Assembly (NCBI GenBank): GCA_963514095.1
Contig: OY741267.1
Coordinates: 28,886,856 to 28,950,855 of the forward strand
DNA from: Eutrigla gurnardus
Lineage: Eukaryota > Chordata > Actinopteri > Perciformes > Triglidae
DNA: 64,000 bases
Direction of reading: 5' to 3'
Shown: in pieces, positions 13,787 through 26,999 of the stretch
Position numbering within the stretch: the stretch's first letter is position 1
How the letters are laid out: each line of letters starts with the position of its first letter
Made by a program: the position numbers and the translations under genes
Notes under the pieces: model-generated
Told to the model about the DNA's origin: nothing
Seen by the model: the letters and a program-made list of their open reading frames with translations, nothing else
Databases searched by the model: none

Positions 13787-14764
13787 CTCGAACAGCACGT
13801 GGCTGTACGCACCGCGCGACCTTTAACTTCAAACATGTCGGAGTTACAGTTTGAGCGAGGGTATAAGAAAACACAGAAAAAAAGTGATTAAAAAAGAGGT
13901 GAGAAACACTTTTTCCCCCTCCCTCCATTTCTTGTTTGATGGCTGCTTTGATTGTATGTATAAGCTCAGCTGTGGCTGAATATTACCTCAGAAAACCAAG
14001 ACAAATACTGTAGACGTGAACCGTGTTACGGCGGCGAAGGAAAAGGAAATGAAAGGACATGTATAAAAAACTTCTAATTCTCACACTTTCTTTGAAATCC
14101 ACATTCAAATGTCCTTCGGCCTCTTCAGCTCCGCTGCTGTACACGAGTTCAGATCCAGAAAGGTCAAACCTTCCCGAGCTGTCTGAGCACGGAAAACTCA
14201 AATTTAATCTTCTTATTTGGACTAGTCCTGTTGCTAAGTGTCCTTGGGGCTATTTGGATGCGAGTATTGCATGTGTGTGTGTTTGGTAATAAACTATGCC
14301 ATGACTCCATCTCCCCATTATACTGTAATCATCTAAAAGTAGGGAGACATTAAAGTGGGAATGAGGACATTTTAAGAAGGGAAAAAGAAATTAGAGCCAA
14401 TACCACAGATTTCTGAGTGCCACACAAACTGGCTTTCACCTTTAGCCCCCAGTCCCAGTCCAGACCAGACACACTGGGTGCTGTGGATGTAATCACGTCG
14501 CTCGCTCGACACGGGTCCTGTTTTCTGTTATTTCACTCACCCACCTCACAGTCATTACCGGCTGTGGTGTCATGGTAAAACAAAATCATCCAGACGATGA
14601 TGATTACGGCAAATGCGCACAAATGCGAACCAAATGCCACGATGTTCTTTTGACTCGTGTACTTATTTGTAATCATCAGAAAAGAAGTAAGTTTGTGTTC
14701 TCCAGACTATGTCAGTGCTGGTTGTTTGATTGGTCCAATATTTGTGAGTTTGGGCTCTAACATC
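13787..14764. other. Unique non-coding stretch, no gene seen
   Basis: No recognised repeat or exon. Open frames of 60-76 codons occur on both strands over the same bases, which is what chance would give. Confidence 0.5.
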
Positions 14765-15190
14765 AGTCAGTAGTATTTCTGTAGGCCATCCCAGGAAGTT
14801 AGCATCGCACTGGTTCCCACAACAAATAAGTCAATGGGATTTTTCCTCCGGATTTACGGTGGGAAATAAGCTCCGCGGCAAACGGAAGTTTACGATACTT
14901 ACGCTTTGTTCAGCATCAGCAACCACTTTTTGGAGTGAAATTACCAGAAATGGAAAAAGCTAACGTTGACTGGTTCCCACCCACTTGGACTACTTTTGAT
15001 TAGGTTGGATGTTTTGAGCAGGTCGGTTGACAACATTTGGCAGGAATTGGAAAACATTGTGAAAGCGATATTACCAAACAACTTTCATTCTTTAAAACAT
15101 CACCACAACTTCCTGGACGTCAGCTAACGCTAGCTCCGCCCTGACGATGACTCAGCAGGTGAATGAAGAGTAACATCTACTGGGAATCAG
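14765..15190. mobile_element. Probable degenerate interspersed repeat (class unknown)
   Basis: The stretch beginning near TCTGTAGGCCATCCCAGGAA, with GGAAGTTAGCATCGCA and a downstream AGCTAACGCTAGCTCCGCCC motif, resembles a repeat I recall from percomorph genomes. I see no terminal repeats, poly-A tail or transposase fragment to class it. The right boundary is placed just before the TA tract. Confidence 0.4.
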
Positions 15191-15213
15191 TGCTTACGTT
15201 GCTAAGCTAATCA

Positions 15214-15216
<3 letters not shown>

Positions 15217-15262
<46 letters not shown>
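15217..15262. repeat. (TA)n microsatellite, ~46 bp
   Basis: A perfect TA repeat, the only long one in a window dominated by CA/TG. It abuts the right end of the probable interspersed repeat. Confidence 0.97.
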
Positions 15263-15266
<4 letters not shown>

Positions 15267-15580
15267 AATGGGAAAGTGAGTGCAACTATAAATGTATGTC
15301 AGTGTCAAAAAGGTGTCGAGGGCGTTAGCCTTCATTACATCTTTTCTCATTACACTGCGCTGACTTTCCCAGCATGCCGAGCCCTCTTCACCCCAGTCCC
15401 ACCCACTGTAACCATAGCAGCAGTTTGTCTCAGATGTTACCAGGAATCCCATCGCCCTCCATCCATACAGTACAGCCCGAGCCACCCATTGTTTTATTGC
15501 CCAGTGTTGTTCTCTGAAAGACTGGAATCCACCGCTTCACGGGGTAAAATCAAACCAGATATGTGGGGTGTGTGAGGTTT

Positions 15581-15606
15581 GGGGGGGTGGGGGTGGGGGT
15601 GGGGGG
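15581..15606 (+). other. Strong G-quadruplex motif
   Basis: Four G runs of 7, 5, 5 and 6 are separated by single T residues. This matches the canonical parallel-quadruplex pattern with 1-nt loops, which is among the most stable. GGGG runs also lie nearby at about 15541 and 15565. Confidence 0.9.
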
Positions 15607-16287
15607 TACTTGTACTACGACAAATCCTTTGGTTTTGGAGCTGTTATACTTTGTTATACATATCGATGGTTACAGACCAGTGGATTGTGCGTGTTTTCAA
15701 AACCATCAAATTCATCATCCTGTGATTGTTTGAATGCAAGAGATTGTTTGTTATTGTTTTTCGTACATTGAACAATGGTTCCTCATGCATGAAGTTATTA
15801 AATAGAAGTGAAAGAGCAAAAAGTGCAGGAGGGAAGGAGGAGGAAGGAGGCCAGGGAGGAGCGTTGTGTGCTTGACGGGAGGGGAGGGTCTAAGAGTGCG
15901 AGCCTGCCTGGCTCCCTGCTGGGCCTCCATTCATTGAAGCTGTTCTTTTACAAGGGACCCTGCCTGGCAGAGCGGGGCAAACCTGCCAGGCTAAAAAGAA
16001 AAGGGGTGGGCAAGTCAAGGATGCAACTGTTGCTATGTGAGAGGGAAGACGAGGAAATAAATACAGTAGTGTGCTTTGGTCTCCCTCGGTTCAAGTGGTT
16101 CAAGTCGAGTTAAGTGCTCGGTACCGCCAAAGCATCTAAATGTAATTGAATTTAGATCATAAAAATAAATAACTGGTGTATAACAATAAACATGTGTTCC
16201 TGATGGTACTGTATCTCCAGGCTGTATGCGTGTGGGTGGCTCTTATTGTGACAGTACGATCCATGTGGGAAGTAAGGGTGGTGTAAG
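15607..16287. other. Unique stretch, purine-rich in part
   Basis: About 15808-15890 is rich in GGA/GAAGG. A 101-codon open frame overlaps 15808-16113, but I see no recognisable protein features, splice sites or promoter, so I leave it uncalled. Confidence 0.5.
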
Positions 16288-16321
16288 TGGAGGTGGTGGC
16301 GGTGGCGGCGGCGGTGGTGGT
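16288..16321. repeat. (GGN)n trinucleotide repeat
   Basis: About eleven GGT/GGC/GGA triplets, read directly. The tract is G-rich and may also support a quadruplex. Confidence 0.9.
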
Positions 16322-16498
16322 CGGGAGGAACTCTTATTGTGAAATCCCGGTGGAGGGTAATTGGAATTCAATAGGAGTTAGATCATGGCTGCTGCCTTGG
16401 TTCCTTTGAGGGAAAAGCTATGGGGGATTAGCAGTCGTTAGCGCATAGTGATGTGAAGTGGAAAGGAACAGCTGGCTCTCAGCTAGCCACATGGGCCG

Positions 16499-16507
<9 letters not shown>

Positions 16508-16558
<51 letters not shown>
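16508..16558. repeat. (TG)n microsatellite, ~51 bp
   Basis: A perfect tract, preceded by a short imperfect TG lead-in from about 16499. Confidence 0.97.
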
Positions 16559-16561
<3 letters not shown>

Positions 16562-17985
16562 AAAGAGATAGTAAGTGAGAGCGAGCCACGGCAGAAACCA
16601 CTGCACCAAAGATGTAGCACTTAAAATGAGTTGCCTCCCCACAATGGACGGAGGGTAGATAGTTCTCCCCTAATGGCTGCTGTCTGTTCTGGGGGGGCGG
16701 GGGGGCTTATTGCCTTTCGAATTAAATTCTATTCTATGCTTTTCTATATCCTTCGGATCCACGTTGACTTGCGGCGTGAAAGCGAGGCCCCAGTGTTCGC
16801 CTCGTCACATGATCGAGTAGAAACGACATTAACGTGCATTTCCACCCAGCATTCATAACGTCCTATCTGTATATAAGAACATAAAAATAGGAAATAAAGG
16901 ATTTAATGTGGGCGTCCCACCCCACAGGCCCGCCTCCACACTAGAAGTTTCTAGACTGTGGGAAGTCTGCTAAACTGTCAGCCCCGCAGTGTTTTACAAG
17001 CTCTGAACACTTTGTTATTTGATATAAAAAATGTAAAAAAGCAGACCGAATACTTTTGCCATCTTATGTGGGAGGATTAAGGAGGGACGGAGGGGGGCGG
17101 AGAGGAAAGGTGGAGTAAACAGGCCCATTAGAGGACCAGCCTGAGGATCGGGGACTTCTACACGGCGGCGAGCAGCGACCGCCGGCATAACAACGCGACG
17201 CAGCGCGGCTCCGGGCCTTTGATGCTCCCGTATGTCTGGCTTGGATTACACTCTAAGCTCCGTTTGATTGTGCAAACACTGTTTGTTGAGTTCTGCAGAG
17301 TTACTATGACCTGCATCCTGCAGAAATATCGCATTATCTACAGCGACGACATTTTTCACTATTTGTTTTGTTGTTGCTGCTCATGCATTTCTAACATCTT
17401 AAGTGTTGCTGAAGCATCCGGCGCTCACTGATTGGTTGGTGTTCTATAGTTTGATAGCGTGGCAAATCTTTTCAACACACATGTGCGTCCAAGTATTCCT
17501 TTATCTCAGAAAAACATTTTTTTTGAGAAAATATGTCAGCAAGATTAACAATAACACGTTTTATTGGGCCAAACTTTGCTGCTTTTTTTAAAAACAAATA
17601 TCTTTAAATCCTGGTAAAGAGGCGTCATTCAGGGTACTCAGATGCCAGTAAAAGTATCCATAGTGGTGGTTTAGAGTTCATTTCAAACACAGATGTCTGC
17701 ATTCTCATGTTTATATCACATTTAGCACCAGATTATTGGTGCAAGTCCAGTTATGTCTCTCCGATTTTCCCTTTCTCACATGCATAGTCTTTTCAAAATA
17801 AACTTCAGTAGTTTTTGATCGTTAGTTTTTAGGTTTACCTAGATTTCAGTGGTGTTGACATAGTTGTTCCTGTTGTTAACCCGTGTTTGTTGAGTATGGA
17901 AGGTTTCATAACAAAAGGTAAAATACGCCAACGTTGACATGGTTTCTCCTGTGTTTGTGTTTGACGTCTAGCCTCCACTCTACAG
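16559..17985. other. Unique non-coding stretch with a CpG-rich patch
   Basis: Mostly unique sequence. A small CpG-rich patch at about 17160-17220 contains many CG dinucleotides (GGCGGCGAGCAGCGACCGCC) and lies roughly 770 bp upstream of the candidate exon. It is too short to call a CpG-island promoter with confidence. Confidence 0.45.
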
Positions 17986-18147
17986 ACTTTCTACGGGTTT
18001 ACACCGAGGATGTTGGAAGCCTGGTATGACGCTCAAAGCTGCCTCGCCGCGTCAGTATCCGATGCCGAGGAGCACCGACTAAGCGAGTCGCCGATTGACG
18101 AGTCGGGAGTGAAAGTGGTCGACCAGGTTGCTGGCGGTGACTGCAGG
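17986..18147 (+). CDS. Candidate internal or alternative exon, product unknown
   Basis: This is the most exon-like segment in the window. A pyrimidine-leaning tract ends in CTCTACAG at 17985, and a donor-like CAGG/GTGAGA lies at 18147/18148. Between them are 162 bases, exactly 54 codons, open in the frame that starts at the acceptor, so both splice phases would be 0. An in-frame TGA sits in the presumed intron at 17962-17964. The predicted peptide begins TFYGFTPRMLEAWYDAQ and is rich in Glu, Asp, Ser and Ala. An ATG at 18010 has A at -3 and could be a start if this is a first coding exon. Codons are richer in CG dinucleotides than the surroundings. I do not recognise the protein. The frame stays open past the donor to 18399, and a 65-codon frame lies opposite, so chance is possible. 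Confidence 0.3.
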
Positions 18148-18529
18148 GTGAGATTTAAAGTGCGGCGGTTCCCTGACAGAATGGTTAAAAAGGGAAAAGC
18201 AGCACAGAAAGCTTTTCCGATGATAGGCACGGCCTCGCGAGAGACCTCAATTCAAACGCTGTGTGGGATATATCAGACCTTTGTCTCACCCCCTCTGGGG
18301 TCAAAACGACAAGACCCACTCCTCTCATCAATGTCATGTTGCCTCTCTTCCTCTCTCTCTCCCTTTCCATCTCTCTCTCCAGTCAGGTCAGGCTATTAAA
18401 TGGTAGAATACATTACGGAGAAGGAGGGGGGGGGCTAATAGATTGGAATATTATAACCATACAATAATTTCATGAAAAAGTCAAGGAGGGATCATCGCTC
18501 TTATTAACTCCAAGAGAAATTGAGGCTGA
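18148..18529. other. Sequence 3' of the candidate exon
   Basis: Contains a CT-rich stretch at about 18345-18385 (TCTCTCTC-type) and a G run near 18427. No second exon is recognised. Confidence 0.5.
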
Positions 18530-18665
18530 AAAATGTTCAAATAGAAAATGTTAATGCCAGGCTATACTACATGTAATTGTGCCTGCACCATTCCCTGGGC
18601 TGGCCCCATTCATGCCACTTTATTAGTGGTAATTGAGGATATGAATTATAAATGGGGGGGTGATT
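18530..18665. promoter_or_regulatory. Candidate conserved non-coding element
   Basis: Unique, repeat-free and rich in homeodomain-type cores, for example TTTATTAGTGGTAATTGAGG near 18620. The adjacent 18671-18686 is a short CTC repeat. Inferred from texture only. Confidence 0.28.
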
Positions 18666-18739
18666 TCTCTCCTCCTCCTCCTCCTCATTGAAAGTGAAGC
18701 GTAATGACCACTGCCATTGTTTAACCTTCATAATCGTGT

Positions 18740-18985
18740 GTTCTCATTTCTTTCCTTCTCCTTTTCCTTTTAACGTCTTTTCGCCGCCCGGCTTTTCTTT
18801 TATTCGAGCCGCCTGTTTTACATTCGTGTCACTCCTCATCTTCTACGCTTGCACTTTCCTCTCTTCCCTTACTCTTTCTGCTGTTAACTTCTTAATTACT
18901 CCAGTCTTTTCTTTTATTCCTCTCCCGTCACTCCCCCTTTTCTCTCATCTCACACATTCCTGACCTTTTCTTTCCTCTCTGTTCT
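18740..18985. other. Pyrimidine-rich tract, ~245 bp
   Basis: The + strand is dominated by C and T (TTTCTTTCCTTCTCCTTTTC-type sequence) with scattered purines. It produces a 91-codon frame rich in Phe, Ser and Leu at 18688-18963, which I regard as compositional. Confidence 0.75.
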
Positions 18986-20769
18986 ACTGTCCCGAGACCA
19001 CTGCACTTAAACTGTATGTAACTAAAGGTACACACACATACATGGATGCAAATGCACATAATTACACACCCACACACTCAGATGAGGGGGTTGGCGGTGT
19101 TTTTTTTTACCTAGCTGTAATTGCATAATAAGCCCCACCAGTGATGTGAGTGCCCCGGGCGAGGAATCCAGCAAGGGGTGGGGGGGTTTCTTGGCATCGT
19201 TTCTGAGGAGTTCACTTTTTTATTTAGGCTTTTTAAAGATCAGCAGCTCCACACCTACCATCCAACAAAGTCCATTAGCCCCAGCCTCTCACCCACGACC
19301 AGTCTGCTTTTTATTTACAACATCAAACGTTTCACTTCATTAAATTACCTTTTCTTTCCCTCCCCTCCTTACTCTCGCTCTCTTAGTTGCATTTAGTTGA
19401 AACATGTTTTCCGAAACAAAAGGACGTGGGGTGACGGGGGGCTGGGGCGGGGGGGGGATAAAACAGCCCTCCGATGCAGTCTGCAGCGGTTTTATAGCGG
19501 GGAATAATGGGCAATTGGGAGAAGGTATTTAATAGGAAACCGACATTGCGCTGTAATGCAACTGTTGTTAAAGGGAGACTCATTCAGCCGGTGTCTCTGA
19601 AACGTGGAGGGCTGCTGTTCGCCATTTTCCTTTTGAAGTCATCAACTGCCTTTTAAGTGGTGATGACTGCATGAGTCTGTGCTGGAGACACTTGAGAGAG
19701 AGTGTGTGTGTGTGTGTGTGCTGTGATGCCAACCTATGCATTAATGGGACTACCAATAGACCACAGTGTATCGGCTGTCTGGCAGAAAACAAAAAACAGT
19801 CAATGTTGTAAAATACTTTGATGCATGTGGATAATTTTTGGGGTAAAAAATGATTGGTTGAAATTGACTTTGCAAGCCGCTGGAACATCCTTCCCACTCC
19901 AGTAGGTTTGCCCCCGACGCCCTTTAAAATATGACTTTTTATTTTGTTCTTCCTTGTTGATCCAACGTGGGATAAAACCAATCACATGTTCTTCTAGCAT
20001 CTTTAGTTAAAAAAAATCCTATAAAATCAATCAAGCCTTTGTCTTGCACGTTGATTGGCTGCAGGAAACACTAACGCCCCGCCAAAATAAAACAACAAAT
20101 TACAGTTTCAGCTACACATACTGGCTTTTATGTTTTCATTTAATTCTTCTGGATTTAAGTAAGTCTTAGCAATTCTAACTGCCTACTTCTTTATGGTTTT
20201 TAATTCACTAGATCATTTATGTGTTTGTTTTAATTTGTTAATTACTTATGTCCAGAGTTTTATCTTAACAGTCATGGTTTGCTCACACGTTGTGCAGCAG
20301 GCATGAAATGTTGTCTTGCGTCCATGATTTCAAACATCTGCCCCGTACCACCCTGATGGCAAATTACAACTAAAATCAAGACAATTTGATACGATTTGAA
20401 TCGTCCACTTTTACACAATTGATCGCCGTTTGCTCGACGTGACTCCAATCTCCCATCAGATATGCAAGATGTTGAGTGTGAAATCCCTCGTGAAACCCAA
20501 ATCTTTTACTCAGGTTGCCCCCCCACCCCCCTCCCTCCCTCCAGCATTGATTGAGAGTTTGATTTGATCTAGGTCCCTCATGTACTGCCACATCTGCAGC
20601 TTGTACTGCTGTGTGAAGCGGGCGTCAGCTGTGTGAGCATATAAATGAAACCAGAGAAGAGTGAAAGCTAAACATTCTCCGAGATCAATATTCCAATATC
20701 TAACATCAGGGAACTCCAATAAGTACAACGCCAGGGACACTTCAATGGCAACATCAAGGCAGCGGGGTT

Positions 20770-20771
<2 letters not shown>
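18986..20771. other. Unique non-coding stretch
   Basis: No gene recognised. It holds a short TG tract at about 19702-19720, G runs near 19450 and repeat-poor blocks. Open frames up to 133 codons on the minus strand (19580-19981) pass through that TG tract and have no recognisable domain. Confidence 0.5.
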
Positions 20772-20802
<31 letters not shown>

Positions 20803-21339
20803 GCAAACGATTAGTGGGTTTCAGATACTGATCAGGCAAGCACCATAAAATCCATCCTACTTAGGAGAAAGGAATAATCCATTTGTGGACAGGTCGGGGG
20901 ACGGGGTCCATACTAACCACGTCACGGTGAAGCGCTCACCAAAAGCCATGGCGATAATTTGGCAGCGAGATACACCGGCAAATACTTAGCCAAACAATGA
21001 AGTGAGGTCATATTGCCTGGAAGCAGAGATGAGAATCAGCAATCGATGTTCATCACGGTGGTTAACATAAACGGGCCCGAGGCCAGCGGATGTGACCAAA
21101 CACTGGCTGCTTCGGATCTCGTAGACCAGTTGCTTTCTCGGCACGTCATTATTTAAAGGAATGTTTGCCGATGTGACGGGTAAATTTAATCTTTTTTTTT
21201 AAAAATGGAGACACCGGGCAGTTGTTGCTCATCTTTCAATCAAATTATTAAGTAGCTTCCATTAGTTGGACATGTTTGTTTGGACTATAAGCAATGAGGC
21301 CGAACTAATGACCTTTACCCTAATCACATCAGAGGAGAG

Positions 21340-21373
<34 letters not shown>

Positions 21374-21507
21374 GCAATGACCTCAACAACCAGTGGTCAT
21401 CGAAGCTCCGACCACCACTGGTCGATACCCTCTCAACCACCTAACCTATTCTCCCTCCACGCCGTCCCTTCCTCCTCCTCCTCCTCCTCCTCCTCCTCCT
21501 CCCCCCC
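20772..21507. repeat. CA, GT and TCC tracts around a repeat-poor block
   Basis: CA at 20772-20801, GT at 21343-21370 and a (TCC)n tract at 21471-21507 ending in a C run. The sequence between (about 20900-21240) is unique and CpG-containing, and could be a regulatory element. Confidence 0.85.
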
Positions 21508-22413
21508 ACAAAGCCCATTCACGGCCCCAATCAATGTCGAATTATGGGTTATTTATTGAATAATCAAAAAGGTATTATGGGTCCGGCTGGCTGACTAGCC
21601 TGCAGTGGCTGACAATAGGGAAATAGAAGGTGGTGGGGAGGGGGGGGGTCTATTTATCAGCCTAGCTGCCATGCATGCATTTGAAATTAGGGTAATCAGA
21701 TGGCATGTAAACAGTAGAACCAGCAGCTTGCTGCCAGACAGCGAGGCTATTACTCACTCGCCACTACTCATCGCTGACACCCGGGTTTGTGTTTGAATGC
21801 GTGCATCCATTAGAGGTGACGGAGTGAGCATTTAGTGATTGGTGGGACTTATGTTGGTTGTGAAAGAGTGATGTGTGTGAGTTTATTCATGTTATGCACG
21901 TCTATATTGGATCTAGCTGGTGTTCTTCAGCAGATGAAGTTTGCTCAGTTGATCAAGTCACAGTGCAACCGAGCTTCTGAGCAACCTCCACCTGTTGATG
22001 AAGACCGCGGGAAGCAGACCCCCCTAAAAAGGCTAGAAGTCAACCTTGAGTATAAGATTTTTATGAAAACTGTGATATTTTTAAACTAATTGGGGGAAAT
22101 GACTGCCGTGCAGAGTTATCTAATATGTAGTTTTTAAGTATCCCTTAACTCGGGGTGCTTAAACATATGTATGAGAATACATTGCTATGACATCATTCAG
22201 AGGCCGCCCTGACAATGCTGGCATGAACACACAGAAGAAAGAAAAAAAACAGAAAAGTATTCATAATCAATGCAGAAGATTGTCGGGGTTAGGATCTGAA
22301 ACCCAGAGTCCCCAGGCCACTTGTAAACTAATCTGCCCGGGCAGCCTTTGTGTCAGAGGTCAACAGACATCATTACAGCGGGTGTGCAGGGGGCAGAGGA
22401 GAGGGCGAGTCTG

Positions 22414-22447
<34 letters not shown>

Positions 22448-24309
22448 GGGCAGATGAGAGGGCAGGGCTGGTCGCTGTGGGCAGATCGTCTTTCTCTCCA
22501 GAGCTTCGGCCGGTGAGGATTGGCTGCGTGATGCCGGGTTGAGAGTGGAGGATTTATTCTGACGGGGTGGGGGGGCTGGGGGGGCGAGACTGGCCAGACT
22601 AGACCTGACCAACACTCATGCTATGAGGGAGAAGTATCTTAATAAATGGTCTCAGCTTGAATGTGTGTCATTTTTAAAATACATGTGTGAGAAGGGAGTT
22701 TTGCAAAAATTTGACTTAGCCTACATTTCCCAAAATGCACCATGTCTACTGTCCTCCAAAGTATGGAATATGTGTCCTACAATGAGGATATCTCAGTTGA
22801 AGGGCCAGTATTATTCCCACATAAGTAAAAATGTTAATAATTTTGAAATATGACAAACATATCCTTTAATGGGAGTGTAAGTGTGTGTACAGCTGTATTA
22901 GTGCATGCACACACACACATATCACATGTACGACCATATGCGTGTTCACACTCACTGAGGTTAAACCTATATCACCAGGCTCTGTCTCTATGTATTAAAT
23001 AAAGTGGCGTCTCCTTTAAACAGCCCTATCAATCTGGCCCACTTATGGACTCCATAAATTACCAAGCCAATCACAATGCCTCACTAATGGTGCACGGGAG
23101 GCAGGGAGCGAGGAGGCACGGGAGGAAGGAAGGGAAGGAAAGAAGGAGGGGTTTATCGTGATGCAGAAAAGTCCAGAAAAGATCAAACAGAAATAAACTC
23201 ATCTTGGCATCTACCTCTCTACGTGTCTGCCCATCTATCTGTCTCCCCTCTTGCTTTTAAGGCCTCCGTGCTGTTGACACTTATTGCATGTCGCCATATT
23301 TCCATCCCTCAAAAAGCATTAGAAAAGCCGATGTCGGGGTGGGGTAAGTGAATTAGGATTGGTTTTTGCCTCCCCTGGCCACAGAGGGAGGTAGGGTTAC
23401 CCACAATAAGATAAAAAAGAGACCAATTTTGTTTCCGTTGCCATTCAAAACAAACAATGGGCACCTAATAGCCCTGCAGCATCTGTGGCCTCGCTCGGGC
23501 CAAAACACACATGATGGCCTCTGGTCGATAAGACGCCGACAGCTAGATGGACGAGAAGGAGTCGCGCACAGGAGCACGTATCGCAGACAGGCTGCTCGCT
23601 GATAGCCGCGATCTGGACTGTAGTTAGCGGTTGCTGTAAAAGTGGCCTGAGTGCTTCTGAAGACACCGATCATATCAGCGAAAACAGGAGAATAGAGGCT
23701 TATCGACTCCAGGGGATGACGGGCGGGGAGAGAGGGAGTCGGGATCGGCGGTCAGGTCTGGCCGACACATACTGTAAGTGATCTAATCTCCGGGCAGCGC
23801 GCTGACAGACAGGCAGCGGTTACTGCTTGAGGATGGGGATGCATGGTAATAAAAATACTTGTTGGCTTCAGATTCTTCACGAAGAGGTTTGGACTTTAAC
23901 ATCTTTGGGTTTGGAACCGCTTCTAAAACAAAATTTGACAATGATAATGTGGGCTTTAGGACATTCTTGTCATTCCTTTCAAATCCTGCTGGAACGATTA
24001 GTCAGTTTCTCCCAAACATCTCTTTCTCGGGAACCAATTTAAAAAAAATGACAACCCATAACCCGATTGCGAGAAGAGGGCGTTTATGCGTAAACGAACG
24101 TTCCTGTTCATTTCTACATCACGTTATCTTGATTAGCTAAAGCAACCATTTAAAACAATATACGTCATTTTATGCATACTTCGTTATTTCATCATTAATT
24201 TATCTACGCTAGCCTTTCATATTACATCCAACGTTATAAGAACAATGTGCATAATCAGGCTCCCTCGTGTGGCCCAAAGGTGTACTGCAGATGATGTTAG
24301 AAATTTTGC
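21508..24309. other. Unique non-coding region
   Basis: No supported gene. It includes a TG tract at 22415-22444, a purine-rich (GGAA/GGAGG) patch at about 23095-23150 and a CpG-containing unique block at about 23460-23820 that could be regulatory. A possible old repeat fragment at about 21920-22030 could not be classed. Confidence 0.5.
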
Positions 24310-24390
24310 TAATTTATTTGGCGACCCGAATGAAATCTCCTGCGACCCACCCTTGGGTGCTGACCCAGGTTTTTGGGAATGACTGGATTA
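24310..24390 (-). mobile_element. Possible degenerate hAT-type terminal fragment
   Basis: GCGACCCACCCTTGGGTGCT followed by GACCCAGGTTTTTGGGAATGACTGG resembles, on the reverse strand, the CAGTGGTTCTCAAA...GGGTCGGGACCC ends I recall for vertebrate hAT-like elements. Only one end is visible, with no transposase or target-site duplication. Family recalled, not searched. Confidence 0.35.
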
Positions 24391-24892
24391 GTCAATTAAC
24401 CCCTTTGTAAACAGGTATTTTGATGTGTGATATACCAATTAAATCAGTTGGCTCCAGCTTCTCAACTGTTTGTATTCGTTTTGTTAATGAATATATTAGG
24501 GGTTGAAACAGTAGCTTGGAGGAAATATGCTATTTTGTCACAAAATCCTTAAACTTCCATCATCGGGAAGTGATCCGTTGTTCCTTCCATGTCCTCTTGT
24601 TTTCAACCAAGGAAGGGGGGGGGAGGGGGTTGCACCTACAGTTAACTCAAGGAAATGCAGGTAATAATTTGTGATAACAAGGGAGATGTCTTCCTGGGTG
24701 GGTCGCCCCTCTGATACGCCCTCCGGGTTCTGCAGTCAGTAAGGATGCTCTACGTACAGCAGCCTGACCTCACACTGCCCTCGGCTAATGACATTAGGAC
24801 AGACACCTTGGTGTTGTAGCAGGGTCACCGTGGTCTACCTATACACACACATGCAGACATGCACACACACCAAATGGCCTATGAACATGCAT

Positions 24893-25536
<644 letters not shown>

Positions 25537-25769
25537 ACCAATGGCGGCATTAAGGAGGCATTAAGGAGGACCCCTGCAACATTGGCTTGGATAACCCACA
25601 GCACGGGGCACGCTGAGAGTAACTCTTTGGCCTTCCTCGAGTCATCCGGCGTCACCCAAGACCAAGGAGACGGGAATTTATGGGAGGAAGGAGCTGCAAG
25701 ATGGCTGCAGAGACAAATATTCTAATAATGCGTCACATTTTCATGTAAATAACGAGGGCCCGGCGATAA

Positions 25770-25985
25770 AAACTATATATATATACCTATATATATATCT
25801 AGACACTACACATCTACTCCTGTGCAATATAATATACATAAAGTGCAATCTCTATCTACATTGATCATGTTCTATATAGGTGTATATTATGTAAATGTTT
25901 TAAAACTCTTTTCTGCCTCTTTTTGACTCTCAAGCTGCTGTAACGTGATTTTTTCCATCACCAGATCTATTAAGTTTATTATCTA
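25770..25985 (+). mobile_element. Degenerate LINE-like 3' tail repeat
   Basis: The stretch runs from TA-rich sequence through TGTGCAATATA and AAGTGCAATC to TCAAGCTGCTGTAACGTGAT and finally ATCTATTAAGTTTATTATCT. This order resembles the common fish repeat that ends in GCTGTAAC...AATTTCCCC...GGATCAATAAAGT, usually taken as the 3' end of a retroelement. The copy is diverged and no reverse-transcriptase frame is present. Family assignment is recalled, not searched. Confidence 0.45.
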
Positions 25986-26930
25986 AGACATCTCCACTTC
26001 ACCATCACACGAAGATTGTTCTCATGGACAGGAAACTACCTGCCGTGATGTTTGAGCCTTTCCTCCGGCGTCCTCTGTTGTCGAGAGGTCACCGAAGGAT
26101 CTAGTTTATCGGCGGAGACGAATCTGACATTCTACATATATCCTTCCACCTCCTCGCTTTTTCTTTTTTTTTTCTTCTCTCCACACACACAATGTTTCCT
26201 GCACCCTCCCTCCTTTCTCTTCCTTCTGACACTTGGGTTGATAACATTACAACACGACGTGGAAGGGCCTTAAGATACGCAACATAGACTTTTATGAGTC
26301 TGCCAACCCCCTGATGAACTTTACCTGGAGCCGCCGCACGGAGCCGTTACGAGGAGAGAGATACAGCTGCACTTCAACACGTCTTCACTGTACATAACCA
26401 CTGAGTGACTTCACTCTGCTAATGACCTTGCCACATGATGTAGACACTGCAGACTTTGGTAAATAGTTCAGGTGTGGTGGAGAAATTATTAAATTAAACA
26501 CCTTAATGTCACGGTGCCATGTAAGATAGGACCGTGGAGGGACACCACTCTCTACAGCCTAACCACTAAGACACCATAGTCACATTCATTCCAGCTATTT
26601 GTAATTCTCCATCATGAATATATATTGCTTTGATAAACACAGGTGATGCTAACGTGCATGGTTGAGTAGTGTGTGCATGTGCATATGCATCCGCTTGCAC
26701 TCGTTTCGGTTAATTTTTCTGTGTGTGTGTGTGTGTGTGTGTGTACAGTATGCAAGTGTGTGTGTGTGTGTATGAGTCACCAGCCAGCTAGTAGCCAGGC
26801 ACGCCATCCATAGTGATTAGTAGTAAAATTTTAATGGGGGATCCATACATATGTCTAGCTGTCAGCTTTACGAGCGAGCCTTAGCATGCCAGCCTGGACT
26901 ACAGACAGCCAGGACACAGACGCTGTTGTA

Positions 26931-26975
<45 letters not shown>

Positions 26976-26999
26976 CGGCCTCTCTTTTTTTTTGCGGCG
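25986..26999. other. Unique stretch with TG and CA tracts
   Basis: Tracts at 26720-26745 (TG), 26757-26771 (TG) and 26934-26972 (CA). The remainder is unique and no gene is recognised. Confidence 0.6.

Noticed and set aside
21835..22089. 84-codon frame with a plausible-looking peptide (VLQQMKFAQLIKSQCN...)
   Set aside because: No matching splice pair and no recognised family. The sequence may be an old repeat fragment, which I could not class.
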